Made by a program: the position numbers and the translations under genes | Shown: positions 1 to 6,106 of the stretch, piece by piece | Layout of the letters: each line of letters begins with the position of its first letter | Numbering within the stretch: position 1 is the first letter of the stretch | Notes under the pieces: generated by a model | The model's input: the letters and a program-made list of their open reading frames with translations, nothing else | The model's database searches: none | What the model was told of the DNA's origin: nothing | Assembly (NCBI GenBank): GCA_002430125.1 | Contig: DJBQ01000151.1 | Location: forward strand, 1-12,211 | DNA length: 12,211 nucleotides | Direction: 5' to 3' | From: Rhodobacterales bacterium UBA5972 | GTDB lineage: Bacteria > Pseudomonadota > Alphaproteobacteria > Rhodobacterales > Rhodobacteraceae

Positions 1-353
1 CCGAGCAGGTTCTGGCTGAGGACATCACGTTGCGCTCCGGTACGTTTGACCGGCGGAAACTTTTGCTGGCTTGCCTGTTGATGCGCAAACCAAATGTCTT
101 GTTGCTCGATGAACCAGCATCAGGACTGATCAATTCCGAGATCGACGAACTTGACCTGATCATCCGCCGCTTGGTGGACGCATACGCCATCGGGGCGATC
201 CTGATCGAGCACCGTCTTGAGTTGCTACCGGCAATTGCCGACCGAACGGTTGTGTTGGACCTGGGCCAAGTGATCGCCACAGGCACACCGCAAGAAGTGT
301 TCCGCGACCCGCGGGTCCATGCCGCCTATTTCGAGGAGCCCGAAGTTGCCTGA
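1..353 (+). CDS. Branched-chain amino acid-type ABC transporter ATP-binding protein, LivG-like (3' part)
   Basis: C-terminal part of an ABC ATPase; the reading frame is open from base 3, so the gene starts outside the window. It would energise import of an amino acid or related solute at the inner membrane, paired with the LivF-like ATPase that follows. Visible: Walker B VLLLDEP followed by the D-loop-like ASGL, the switch histidine in LIEHRLELL, and a LivG-like tail (VIATGTPQEVF, then AYF). The ABC signature is unusual: where LSxGQxxR is expected the protein reads LRSGTFDRRK, keeping SG and the following RR but not the Q. This could be a subfamily trait; I cannot tell from one sequence. The stop codon lies inside the start region of the next gene (8-base overlap), which indicates translational coupling. 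The family call is firm; the transported solute is unknown. Confidence 0.88.
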   Translation, partial: EQVLAEDITLRSGTFDRRKLLLACLLMRKPNVLLLDEPASGLINSEIDELDLIIRRLVDAYAIGAILIEHRLELLPAIADRTVVLDLGQVIATGTPQEVFRDPRVHAAYFEEPEVA

Positions 354-1044
354 TGTTCTTAACATCAAAGGTCTGACCGCAGGGTATGGCCCCTTGCGAG
401 TATTGCACGAGATCGATTTTCGTGTCGAAGAAGGCGAACGCATCGGCCTTGTCGGCCTGAATGGCCACGGCAAAACCACGCTGTTTCGCGCAATTTCGCA
501 TCTGGTTGGCTGGCAAAGCGGCTCGATCAAGATGAACGGCGAAGAAATCGGTGGATCCCGGTCCACCGGCCCCGGGCGCCGAACATCAGCCATCGCGCGA
601 AAGGGCATGGCGATGACGCCGCAAGGGGACGCGATCTTTCCTGGCCTCACCGTACGTCAGCACCTTGATTGCGGTGCATATTCAAAACTCGCATGGCGTG
701 ACCGCCGCAATCGCCGGGATATGGTGATGGATATTTTTCCGCCGCTGCGAAAGCTGGAGGACGCGCTTGTGGGCAAGTTATCTGGAGGCGAACGTCGAAT
801 GGTTTCGGTCGGGCGGGCGTTGATGGTGGATGCGTCGCTTTATCTGATCGATGAACCTTCTTTAGGGCTGGCGCCAAAGATTTCGGCGTCAGTAATCGAA
901 GCCCTTTTCTCCCTTCCCACCGAAGGCCGGGCAATGGTGATCGCCGAACAAAATGTCGCGCTTTTAAGTGGCAGGGTGGACAGGATGGTCGGAATGCATG
1001 CCGGACGTATCCGTGGCGATGTCGGCCACGTGGAACTGGGATAG
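346..1044 (+). CDS. Branched-chain amino acid-type ABC transporter ATP-binding protein, LivF-like
   Basis: Complete ABC ATPase of about 232 residues, the usual LivF length. I chose the TTG at 346: it has GAGGAG at 333-338 at good spacing, and the protein then begins with the normal first strand (LPDVLNIKGLTAGYG). The ATG at 319 would add nine atypical residues and overlap livG more deeply. Motifs from the TTG start: A-loop Tyr14, Walker A GLNGHGKT (37-44, with His where Ala is common), Q-loop Gln93, signature LSGGERR (145-151), Walker B LYLIDEP (165-171), and the LivF-style switch AEQN rather than a canonical His. All catalytic motifs are present, so the protein could be functional. Its partner permease gene downstream is broken, so the transporter encoded here is probably non-functional unless other permeases serve it. 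Order livG-livF-livH is a normal liv arrangement. Confidence 0.92.
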   Translation: MPDVLNIKGLTAGYGPLRVLHEIDFRVEEGERIGLVGLNGHGKTTLFRAISHLVGWQSGSIKMNGEEIGGSRSTGPGRRTSAIARKGMAMTPQGDAIFPGLTVRQHLDCGAYSKLAWRDRRNRRDMVMDIFPPLRKLEDALVGKLSGGERRMVSVGRALMVDASLYLIDEPSLGLAPKISASVIEALFSLPTEGRAMVIAEQNVALLSGRVDRMVGMHAGRIRGDVGHVELG

Positions 1045-1053
1045 GGGGCGGAT

Positions 1054-1562
1054 ATGGATATTTTTGGAACGGTCGTACATGGTCTGAACCTGGCGGCGAT
1101 CTATGGCTTGATGGCGATCGGCATCTCGATCCTGTGGTCCTCGATCGGCATGATCAACATGGCGCGACTTTCGCAGCATCAGGTTATGCCGCATGGCTGG
1201 TTTCCTCAGCTGCCAAACCGATAATCTTCGCGGCTTTTGGCAAAACACTGATTGCCAAACTGGCAATGGCAAGTGTCACCGTTCTTGCCGGGGTTTTTGC
1301 CGGGGCCATTTTCGGCGCGATCATCTATTTGTTGGCCTTTTTGCCGATACATGACAAGCCGAACTATCCTGTTCGGTCGCTGATTGTGACACTGGCGATC
1401 AATCTGGCGACGGTACAGTTGTTGCTTTGGTATTTCGGCCCTAATCAGCGGGGTCTGCCAAAACTTTTCGGGATCGGTAAGTTCGACCTTTTAGGAGTGT
1501 CGATCGGGATCGACAATCGCGCAAGCCTTACCGCAATAGTAAGCTTGGATCGCAGCAGATGA
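1054..1562 (+). pseudogene. LivH-type ABC permease, frameshifted and truncated
   Basis: The frame opened by ATG 1054 (Shine-Dalgarno-like AGGGGG just upstream) encodes a typical LivH N-terminus: VHGLNLAAIYGLMAIGISIL, then IGMINMA. After Ala it leaves the family sequence and stops at 1222-1224. The family sequence resumes in another frame from base 1164 (ATFAASGYAAWLV), with further hydrophobic segments (MASVTVLAGVFAGAIFGAII and SLIVTLAINLATVQLLLWYF) up to about GVSIGID. The family motif here is NMAHG; the bases for the His-Gly part are missing. Seven bases restore frame and motif, and the site now has a single GGCGC (1161-1165) where an intact gene would plausibly have two. LivH permeases are about 290-340 residues; only about 150-170 remain, so the 3' half is lost as well. 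The remaining frame ends at 1562 in non-family sequence. A sequencing or assembly error could explain the frameshift, but hardly the missing half. Confidence 0.82.
1522..1547. repeat. Inverted repeat at the livH truncation point
   Basis: CAAGCCTTAC (1522-1531) and GTAAGCTTG (1539-1547) pair over nine positions with a single bulged base and a 7-base loop. It sits where LivH similarity runs out. No T-run follows, so it is not a classical terminator. It may be chance, a deletion hotspot, or a remnant of whatever removed the 3' half of the gene. Confidence 0.35.
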
Positions 1563-1582
1563 CCGCAAAGGAAATTTCAGCG

Positions 1583-1948
1583 ATGAAATTCATAACAAAT
1601 ATTGCCGGTATCGTCCTAATTTTCTCTCTCACGCCAGCCATTGCTGCCGAGCCATGCGAAACGCTCTGCAGCCTGACGTTTTATCAAACCGCTTCGGCGG
1701 CGTCCGTCCTGAATTTGTTGGCAGATGGCGCAGATGTGAACGCAAAAGATGCACAGGGCAAATCGCCTCTGCATTATGTTGCAGGCGCATCACCAGAAGT
1801 GATCGCTGCTTTGCTCAGCGCTGGCGCGGATGTGATGGCCAAGGATACGTTGGATCGAACCCCATTGCATTTCGTCTCCGCAACCGGTTCGCCAGAAAAT
1901 ATCATGATATTGCTGAACGCTGTTGGAAAAGTCCGAAAGCGCGCTTGA
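1583..1948 (+). CDS. Small secreted ankyrin-repeat protein
   Basis: Encodes 121 residues. ATG 1583 is preferred over 1559 because the protein then starts with a clean signal peptide (basic MKF, hydrophobic core IAGIVLIFSL, cleavage after about Ala22 in AIAA) and AAAGGA lies about ten bases upstream. The mature part has a short Cys-containing N-terminus (CETLC), then one partial and about two ankyrin repeats: GADVNAKDAQGKSPLHYVAG (about 49-68) and GADVMAKDTLDRTPLHFVSA (about 81-100). Ankyrin repeats bind proteins, so a periplasmic binding role is likely; no partner is indicated. The last repeat stops early (LLNAVGKVRKRA) where LLxAGADVNA would be expected. The +1 frame continues as LLEKSESALELRGW to a stop at about 1964, so a 3' frameshift or deletion is possible. 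It begins 20 bases after the broken livH frame and is probably unrelated to transport. Confidence 0.72.
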   Translation: MKFITNIAGIVLIFSLTPAIAAEPCETLCSLTFYQTASAASVLNLLADGADVNAKDAQGKSPLHYVAGASPEVIAALLSAGADVMAKDTLDRTPLHFVSATGSPENIMILLNAVGKVRKRA

Positions 1949-2013
1949 GTTGCGCGGCTGGTAGTTGCATTAATAACATCTTGTAAAGATATGTTTTAAT
2001 ATAGATAATAATT

Positions 2014-2025
2014 TTGTGATCACAA
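2014..2025. promoter_or_regulatory. Perfect 12-bp palindrome, possible operator
   Basis: TTGTGATCACAA reads identically on both strands and lies in AT-rich intergenic DNA about 320 bases upstream of the TPP enzyme gene. Even, gapless symmetry of this kind suits a dimeric repressor. It is not a CRP/FNR site: the TGTGA and TCACA halves have no spacer. The binding protein is unknown. Confidence 0.4.
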
Positions 2026-2128
2026 TTTTTAGCCTCACGAAACCAGCATATCCCACACCTCAGATTCTTCGTAAACGTCAAAATCTTACCGGCCGATTAG
2101 GCGCAGTGTCTTCGCCTTTTGCCAAAAA

Positions 2129-2180
2129 ACCCACCCAAGCGCATCTTGCGCCACCACCAATGCATTTTTCACCGGTGGGT
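2129..2180 (+). promoter_or_regulatory. Possible structured leader RNA element
   Basis: ACCCACC (2129-2135) can pair with GGTGGGT (2174-2180), enclosing a perfect small hairpin GCGCA-TCT-TGCGC (2139-2151). The closing segment also overlaps CACCGGTG (2170-2177). It lies about 160 bases upstream of the operon start, where a 5' leader would be. I do not recognise a known riboswitch class, and two nested short stems can arise by chance. Confidence 0.25.
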
Positions 2181-2232
2181 AAATATCATTCGACCCATTG
2201 GCAGAATCTCCGCATTTTTCGTAACGTTATTT

Positions 2233-2276
2233 TGTGCGGCGTGACTTTTTTTACTATGCAATCCTAATTCCGCACA
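2233..2276. promoter_or_regulatory. 7-bp inverted repeat near the probable operon promoter
   Basis: TGTGCGG (2233-2239) and CCGCACA (2270-2276) form an exact inverted repeat separated by 30 bases that include a T-run and TACTAT (2252-2257). The centres of the half-sites lie about 37 bases apart, so a looping or tandem regulator is conceivable, as is a long-loop RNA stem. Confidence 0.25.
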
Positions 2277-2337
2277 TAAAGGTGACCGCACCCAGCAAAT
2301 GACCGATCAAGGTCGCGACGTTTTGACAGGAACAATG

Positions 2338-4077
2338 ATGGACCAATCAACCCCAGCAACCAAAATCCGCGGCGGTGCCATTCTGGCGCGGGCATTGAAA
2401 GAAAAGGGTGTGGAGCATGTTTTCACGCTGGCTGGCGGCTTTTGCAATCCGGCGCTTGAGGGGTTCATGGAATGTCAGATGCCGGTCATCAACACGCCAC
2501 ACGAACAAGTCGCAGGTCACCTTGCGGATGGCCATACTCGGATCACCCGTAAGCCCACCGTTTGCCTTGTTGGCCCGGAAGGGTTTGCCAACGCCGTGCC
2601 GGCAATGCTTGAGGCAGGTGGCGAACGCAGCCCGGTGATTTTCGTCACCGGATCATCGACCCTGAAACGGCAGGGGGCTGGTGGATTCAAGGAAATTGAC
2701 GATGTGGCGATTGCCGCCCCCTTGGTCAAATATTCCGTCCAGATCACCGATGGCGCAAGGATCAGCGAATTTGTTGACCGGGCCTGGCACGCCGCCACAA
2801 CCGGCTATCCCGGCCCTGTCCACATATCGCTGCCGGTCGATATCATGTTCGCATCCTTTGACGAAGACATCGGCCGCGAGGAACGCCCCTTTAACCGCGA
2901 TGCCCGCCCAGTGCCGCGCGCCTGGCCTGATCCGGCAGCACTTGACCGCGTGTTAGCCTTGCTGAAAAAGGCCGAACGCCCGGTGATCATCGGCGGTCAT
3001 GGAGTCTGGTGGTCAAAGGCGGAAAAGGCTTTTGAAGAGGTCGGCCGCCGCCTGCGCATCCCTTTGTTTAACGTACCCTACCACCAGAAATTGTTGGGCG
3101 AAGAATCCGAGGCCTATATGGGCCTTGCCGATTTCCACCAATACCACCCGTCAAAACCAGCGATCCACGAGGCTGATCTGGTGCTGATGATCGGCGGGCG
3201 GCTCGATAATCAGATGAACTTTGGCAACCCACCGTTCTTTCCGGCGGGCCAGACCCTTGTCTGCATTAATGGCAGCCATGAGGAACTGGATAACAACCGT
3301 GCCGCCGACGAAATGCTGCTGTCAGACCCCGGTGCTTTCCTGACCGCAATGCTGGATGTTGGCCGTACTTGGCCCGATTGGTTTGATCTGCAACGCCAAC
3401 GCCGCGCCGATTGGGTGGCCGAATGGACGGCGCATATCGCCGCCGAAACCGCAAACGACGCGGCCAACGGCACCAAAATGCATCCGTTGCAATTGTCCCT
3501 GGATGTTCAGGCTGAACTTGGCGATCAGGACTGGCTGATTTTTGATGGCGGAAACACTCATTTCTGGTCGGAAATCGCCGTTAACATGGCGGGCTGGCAC
3601 GGCAGGAAACTGGGCGGCATCATGCATCCCGGCAACTATTCCTTGCTGGGTGTTGGCGTATCCTTTGCGGTTTCTGCCAAGGCCACGCATCCGGATAGAA
3701 ACGTTGTACTGATTTCCGGCGACGGGGCCTTTCTTTCCGGCGGCCTGTCGATCGAGGCGGCGTTTCAGGAAAACCTGCCGATCACCGTCGTCATCGACAA
3801 CAATGGCGGGCTTGACTGTATCAGCCAGCAACAGGAACGCCTGTTTGCCAATGGCAAGCATTTCGCCACCGATTTCCGCGACATCCCGTTTCACAAAATG
3901 ATCGAAGGCCTTGGCGGGCATGGCGAGCTGGTGGAGCATCGCGAAGATCTGGCCCCCGCCTTGCGCCGCGCCATGGCATCCGGCAAAACCGCCTGTGTGA
4001 ACGTGAAATGCCGCGGCGTTATCAGCCCGATTGTCGCCGCAACCTCGGACAAGCGCGATAAGGCGTCGATAGAATGA
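2338..4077 (+). CDS. Thiamine-diphosphate (TPP)-dependent enzyme, acetolactate synthase/2-oxoacid decarboxylase superfamily
   Basis: About 579 residues with the three-domain POX/ALS fold: N-terminal pyrimidine-binding domain, central domain (GGHGVWWSKAE.., LVLMIGGRLDNQMNFG) and C-terminal diphosphate-binding domain. The cofactor-activating Glu is seen in TPHEQVAGHLADG (Glu56). The Mg/diphosphate motif begins GDGAF (461-465) and ends in DNN (487-489). The Glu rules out a glyoxylate carboligase-type active site, which lacks it. The usual GPG turn after the first domain reads GPEGFANA, a variant. Such enzymes cleave or form C-C bonds next to a carbonyl; the substrate cannot be assigned. I chose ATG 2338 because AGGAA (2328-2332) is well spaced from it. 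ATG 2335 is too close to that site, and ATG 2299 has only AAGGTGA about 13 bases away. The stop overlaps the next start (ATGA), so translation is coupled. Being a biosynthetic acetolactate synthase is unlikely given the neighbours and the absence of a small subunit. Confidence 0.88.
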   Translation: MDQSTPATKIRGGAILARALKEKGVEHVFTLAGGFCNPALEGFMECQMPVINTPHEQVAGHLADGHTRITRKPTVCLVGPEGFANAVPAMLEAGGERSPVIFVTGSSTLKRQGAGGFKEIDDVAIAAPLVKYSVQITDGARISEFVDRAWHAATTGYPGPVHISLPVDIMFASFDEDIGREERPFNRDARPVPRAWPDPAALDRVLALLKKAERPVIIGGHGVWWSKAEKAFEEVGRRLRIPLFNVPYHQKLLGEESEAYMGLADFHQYHPSKPAIHEADLVLMIGGRLDNQMNFGNPPFFPAGQTLVCINGSHEELDNNRAADEMLLSDPGAFLTAMLDVGRTWPDWFDLQRQRRADWVAEWTAHIAAETANDAANGTKMHPLQLSLDVQAELGDQDWLIFDGGNTHFWSEIAVNMAGWHGRKLGGIMHPGNYSLLGVGVSFAVSAKATHPDRNVVLISGDGAFLSGGLSIEAAFQENLPITVVIDNNGGLDCISQQQERLFANGKHFATDFRDIPFHKMIEGLGGHGELVEHREDLAPALRRAMASGKTACVNVKCRGVISPIVAATSDKRDKASIE

Positions 4078-4424
4078 TGGCAACTGTAACCTCGCATACT
4101 TTGAACGCCGCAGACGGAACCCATGCCAGCGGCATAGCGGCGCGGCTGGTGAATATGACCACGCAGGCTGTGTTGTTTGAAACCGCAACCGACGCTGCCG
4201 GACGGTTGAACCAAACCATCGATCTGACCGGCGCAAACCCGACGGATCGGTACGAACTAACGCTGGCGACCGGCCCTTTCTGGACCGCTGCCGGGCAAAC
4301 GCACCCACAGATCGTTGATGAAATCGTCCTGCGGTTCAGCATGCCCGACCCGCAAGCGCGCTATCACATGCCGCTGATCCTGTCGCCCAACGGTTATTCG
4401 ACATGGCGCTCGCAACCCGAATAG
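4074..4424 (+). CDS. Transthyretin-like / 5-hydroxyisourate hydrolase (HIUase) family protein with altered C-terminal motif
   Basis: 116 residues, the usual size for HIUases, which open the 5-hydroxyisourate ring during urate breakdown. Family features in order: the N-terminal S-H motif (TSHTLNAADG, His8), GIAARL, the DAAGR segment (Arg44), DRYELTLATG.FW, a final strand DEIVLRFSMPD, then RYHMPLILSPNGYST (His98). His8, Arg44 and His98 match the conserved catalytic positions. The C-terminal signature YRGS, which defines true HIUases, is replaced by WRSQPE, and the usual HYHVP has lost its first His. This suggests an HIUase-fold hydrolase with a changed substrate. ATG 4074 overlaps the upstream stop (ATGA); ATG 4077 is an alternative. 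No urate oxidase or OHCU decarboxylase gene lies in the window, so a role in ordinary urate breakdown is not supported by context. Confidence 0.85.
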   Translation: MMATVTSHTLNAADGTHASGIAARLVNMTTQAVLFETATDAAGRLNQTIDLTGANPTDRYELTLATGPFWTAAGQTHPQIVDEIVLRFSMPDPQARYHMPLILSPNGYSTWRSQPE

Positions 4425-4433
4425 GAATCTCAG

Positions 4434-5543
4434 ATGTCCGATGGCCTGAACTTGTCGCGCCGCATCCGGCGCACGCCCTATACTGACCGTGTTGAAGCCG
4501 CCGGGGTACGCGGCTTTTCCGTCGTCAACCACATGCTGCTGCCCAAGGCCTTTCAGCCCACAGTCGAACAGGACTACTGGCACCTGCGGACCCATGCGCA
4601 AATCTGGGACGTGTCCTGCCAGCGGCAGGTTGACATCTCTGGCCCGGATGCAGCGCGTTTGGTGCAATGGATGACGCCGCGTAATATTGGCGGGGCCAAA
4701 CCGGGCGATTGCCTTTATGTCCCGATTATTGATGCGGATGCCGGGCTGATCAACGACCCGGTTTTGTTGAAACTGGCCGAGGATCACTTTTGGCTGTCGA
4801 TCGCTGACAGCGACGTACTGCTTTACGCCAAAGGGCTGGCCATCGGGGCCGGAATGGATGTGCGGGTCACTGAACCTGATGTGTCACCCCTTGCCGTGCA
4901 GGGGCCAAAAGCCGTTGATCTGATGGCTGACCTTTTCGGCGCTGCCATTCGCGACCTTGGCTTTTTCAAATTCGGCTGGTTTGATTTTCAAGGCACCAAA
5001 CAACTGATCGCCCGATCCGGATATTCCCGTCAGGGAGGGTACGAGATTTACCTGAATGGCGGCAGCCTCGGGTCAGCCCTTTGGGATGCCGTCTGGCAAG
5101 CAGGCCAGCCTTACAACATCACCCCCGGCTGCCCCAATTTGATCGAACGCATCGAGGGCGGGTTGTTTTCTTATGGCAATGAAATGACCCGCGACAACAA
5201 TCCGCTGGAAATCGGGCTGGGCAAATTCTGCACGCTGGACGGCTCAATTGACTATATCGGCAGCCAAGCCCTGCGCCGCATTGCGACCGAAGGCATCAGA
5301 CGCGACATCCGCGGCGTTACATTTGACGGCGGCCCCTGCCCCACATGTTCAAGCCCTTGGCCGGTTATGGTTGGCGCGCTCAAAGTTGGTCAGATCACCT
5401 CGGGCATCTGGTCTCCGCGCTTGAAAACCAATGTCGGACTGTCGCTGATTGATACCGGTTATGACGATATCGGCCAACCGGTGACCGTTCACAGCCGCGA
5501 CGGCCTTGCCCGTGTTGGTCAGATCACATCCCTGCCGATGTAA
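4434..5543 (+). CDS. DmdA-like / GcvT-family tetrahydrofolate-dependent demethylase
   Basis: 369 residues, the length of DMSP demethylase DmdA and of aminomethyltransferases. The N-terminus SRRIRRTPYTDRVEAAGV, then NHMLLP and WDVSCQRQVDISGPDA, resembles DmdA more than glycine-cleavage GcvT, as do GLINDPV (104-110), EPDVSPLAVQGPKA (147-160), SGYSRQGGYEIY (195-206) and GCPNLIERIEGGLFSYGNEM (232-251). A C-terminal GCV_T_C-like barrel follows, with SGIWSPRLKTNVGLSLI. Family members move a methyl group from sulfur or nitrogen to tetrahydrofolate in the cytoplasm. AGGA at 4423-4426 overlaps the previous stop and lies seven bases before ATG 4434, so this is the third gene of the operon. Whether it acts on DMSP is open: DmdA genes usually sit next to acuI/DMSP genes, and none are seen here. 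A paralogue acting on another methylated compound fits the neighbours better. The motif comparison is from memory, without an alignment. Confidence 0.82.
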   Translation: MSDGLNLSRRIRRTPYTDRVEAAGVRGFSVVNHMLLPKAFQPTVEQDYWHLRTHAQIWDVSCQRQVDISGPDAARLVQWMTPRNIGGAKPGDCLYVPIIDADAGLINDPVLLKLAEDHFWLSIADSDVLLYAKGLAIGAGMDVRVTEPDVSPLAVQGPKAVDLMADLFGAAIRDLGFFKFGWFDFQGTKQLIARSGYSRQGGYEIYLNGGSLGSALWDAVWQAGQPYNITPGCPNLIERIEGGLFSYGNEMTRDNNPLEIGLGKFCTLDGSIDYIGSQALRRIATEGIRRDIRGVTFDGGPCPTCSSPWPVMVGALKVGQITSGIWSPRLKTNVGLSLIDTGYDDIGQPVTVHSRDGLARVGQITSLPM

Positions 5544-5548
5544 GCCCC

Positions 5549-6106
5549 TCAGAAACTGGTATTGATCAATTGCGGGGAAAAACGTGGCCGCGTGACCACC
5601 GCGTTTGACATGGTGCGTGCCGTCAGCCCGATATTGAACGCCGGCACGAAAGGCACGTAGCTTTCTGAAAGGATCACGGTTTCGCCGGACCCAATTATCG
5701 GCAGATAATGCTCTTCCCATTTGTACGCATAGACCATATCTGTGGTCAGCGCCGTATTGCCATCAGTCGCGTAGCTCCATTCGACCGTATAGCCGATATC
5801 CTGGGTGAACTTCACGCTTGAAACCCGCAGCCACACGCCCTGGTCACTGGCGGTCATATACTTGAACAGCGATTCCAGTCCGTCGATATAGCCGTTATCA
5901 ATCTCGTTCTGGCGCGACAGAATATCGCCGATTGTATAGGCCGCTTTACCTTGGCTGTTTGTATCACGAAACGCGTCGAAAAAGGCAAAGCTTCCGGCAT
6001 ACCACCATAACAACAGCGGCAGGATCAGCACGAATTCGATCGAGATCGAACCGGCCTCGTCAACTGCCATCCGTTTTGTCCGTAATTTGCGAAACAACGT
6101 TTTCAT
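5549..6106 (-). CDS. TadE/TadG-family pilus assembly protein (third gene of set)
   Basis: 185 residues. After a basic start (KTLFRKLRTKRM) comes a TadE-like prepilin stretch DEAGSISIEFVLILPLLLWW (16-35), with the conserved Glu at 24 and one membrane segment. The rest is exported (KAAYTIGDILSRQNE, then VSSVKFTQD). Tad minor pseudopilins are processed by the TadV-type peptidase and help build Flp pili used for tight adherence. The ATG follows the stop of the upstream tadE directly (TAAATG), with GAGG about nine bases upstream, so the genes are co-transcribed and probably co-translated. The 3' end faces the DmdA-like gene with only five bases between the stops. No Flp pilin, TadA ATPase or secretin gene lies in the window, so this is a detached part of a Tad system. 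Confidence 0.85.
   Translation of the reverse strand: MKTLFRKLRTKRMAVDEAGSISIEFVLILPLLLWWYAGSFAFFDAFRDTNSQGKAAYTIGDILSRQNEIDNGYIDGLESLFKYMTASDQGVWLRVSSVKFTQDIGYTVEWSYATDGNTALTTDMVYAYKWEEHYLPIIGSGETVILSESYVPFVPAFNIGLTARTMSNAVVTRPRFSPQLINTSF

Larger units (their letters stand above)
1949..2337 (+). other. AT-rich intergenic region upstream of the TPP/HIUase-like/DmdA-like operon
   Basis: About 390 bases without a convincing gene. A reading frame from GTG 2016 to 2267 has no family resemblance, and its start lies inside the palindrome described separately, so I do not call it. The first 80 bases are markedly AT-rich, including a weak hairpin (AACAT..CTT / AAG..ATGTT, 1976-1996) that might end the ankyrin transcript. 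The rest holds the palindrome at 2014, the possible leader structure at 2129 and the inverted repeat at 2233. The promoter for the downstream operon must lie here; TACTAT at 2252-2257 could be a -10 element, but no good -35 faces it. Confidence 0.5.

Noticed and set aside
2014..2025. CRP/FNR-type site
   Set aside because: The halves TGTGA and TCACA are adjacent without the six-base spacer that CRP needs, and FNR's TTGAT-N4-ATCAA is not met.
2016..2267. 83-codon frame in the gap before the TPP gene
   Set aside because: GTG start inside a palindrome, no Shine-Dalgarno, no recognisable features.
2338..4077. Glyoxylate carboligase linked to urate/allantoin breakdown
   Set aside because: The enzyme keeps the TPP-activating Glu (HEQ), which glyoxylate carboligase lacks, and no other allantoin genes are present.
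3322..4308. 328-codon open frame on the - strand
   Set aside because: It lies antisense to the TPP enzyme and HIUase-like genes, which carry clear family motifs; its own translation shows no family features and is rich in Arg/Gly as antisense frames in G+C-rich DNA are.
5540..5585. Terminator between the convergent DmdA-like and tadE-like genes
   Set aside because: CCCC and GGGG could pair around an ATTGATCAAT palindrome, but the stem is short, the loop long and no T-run follows.
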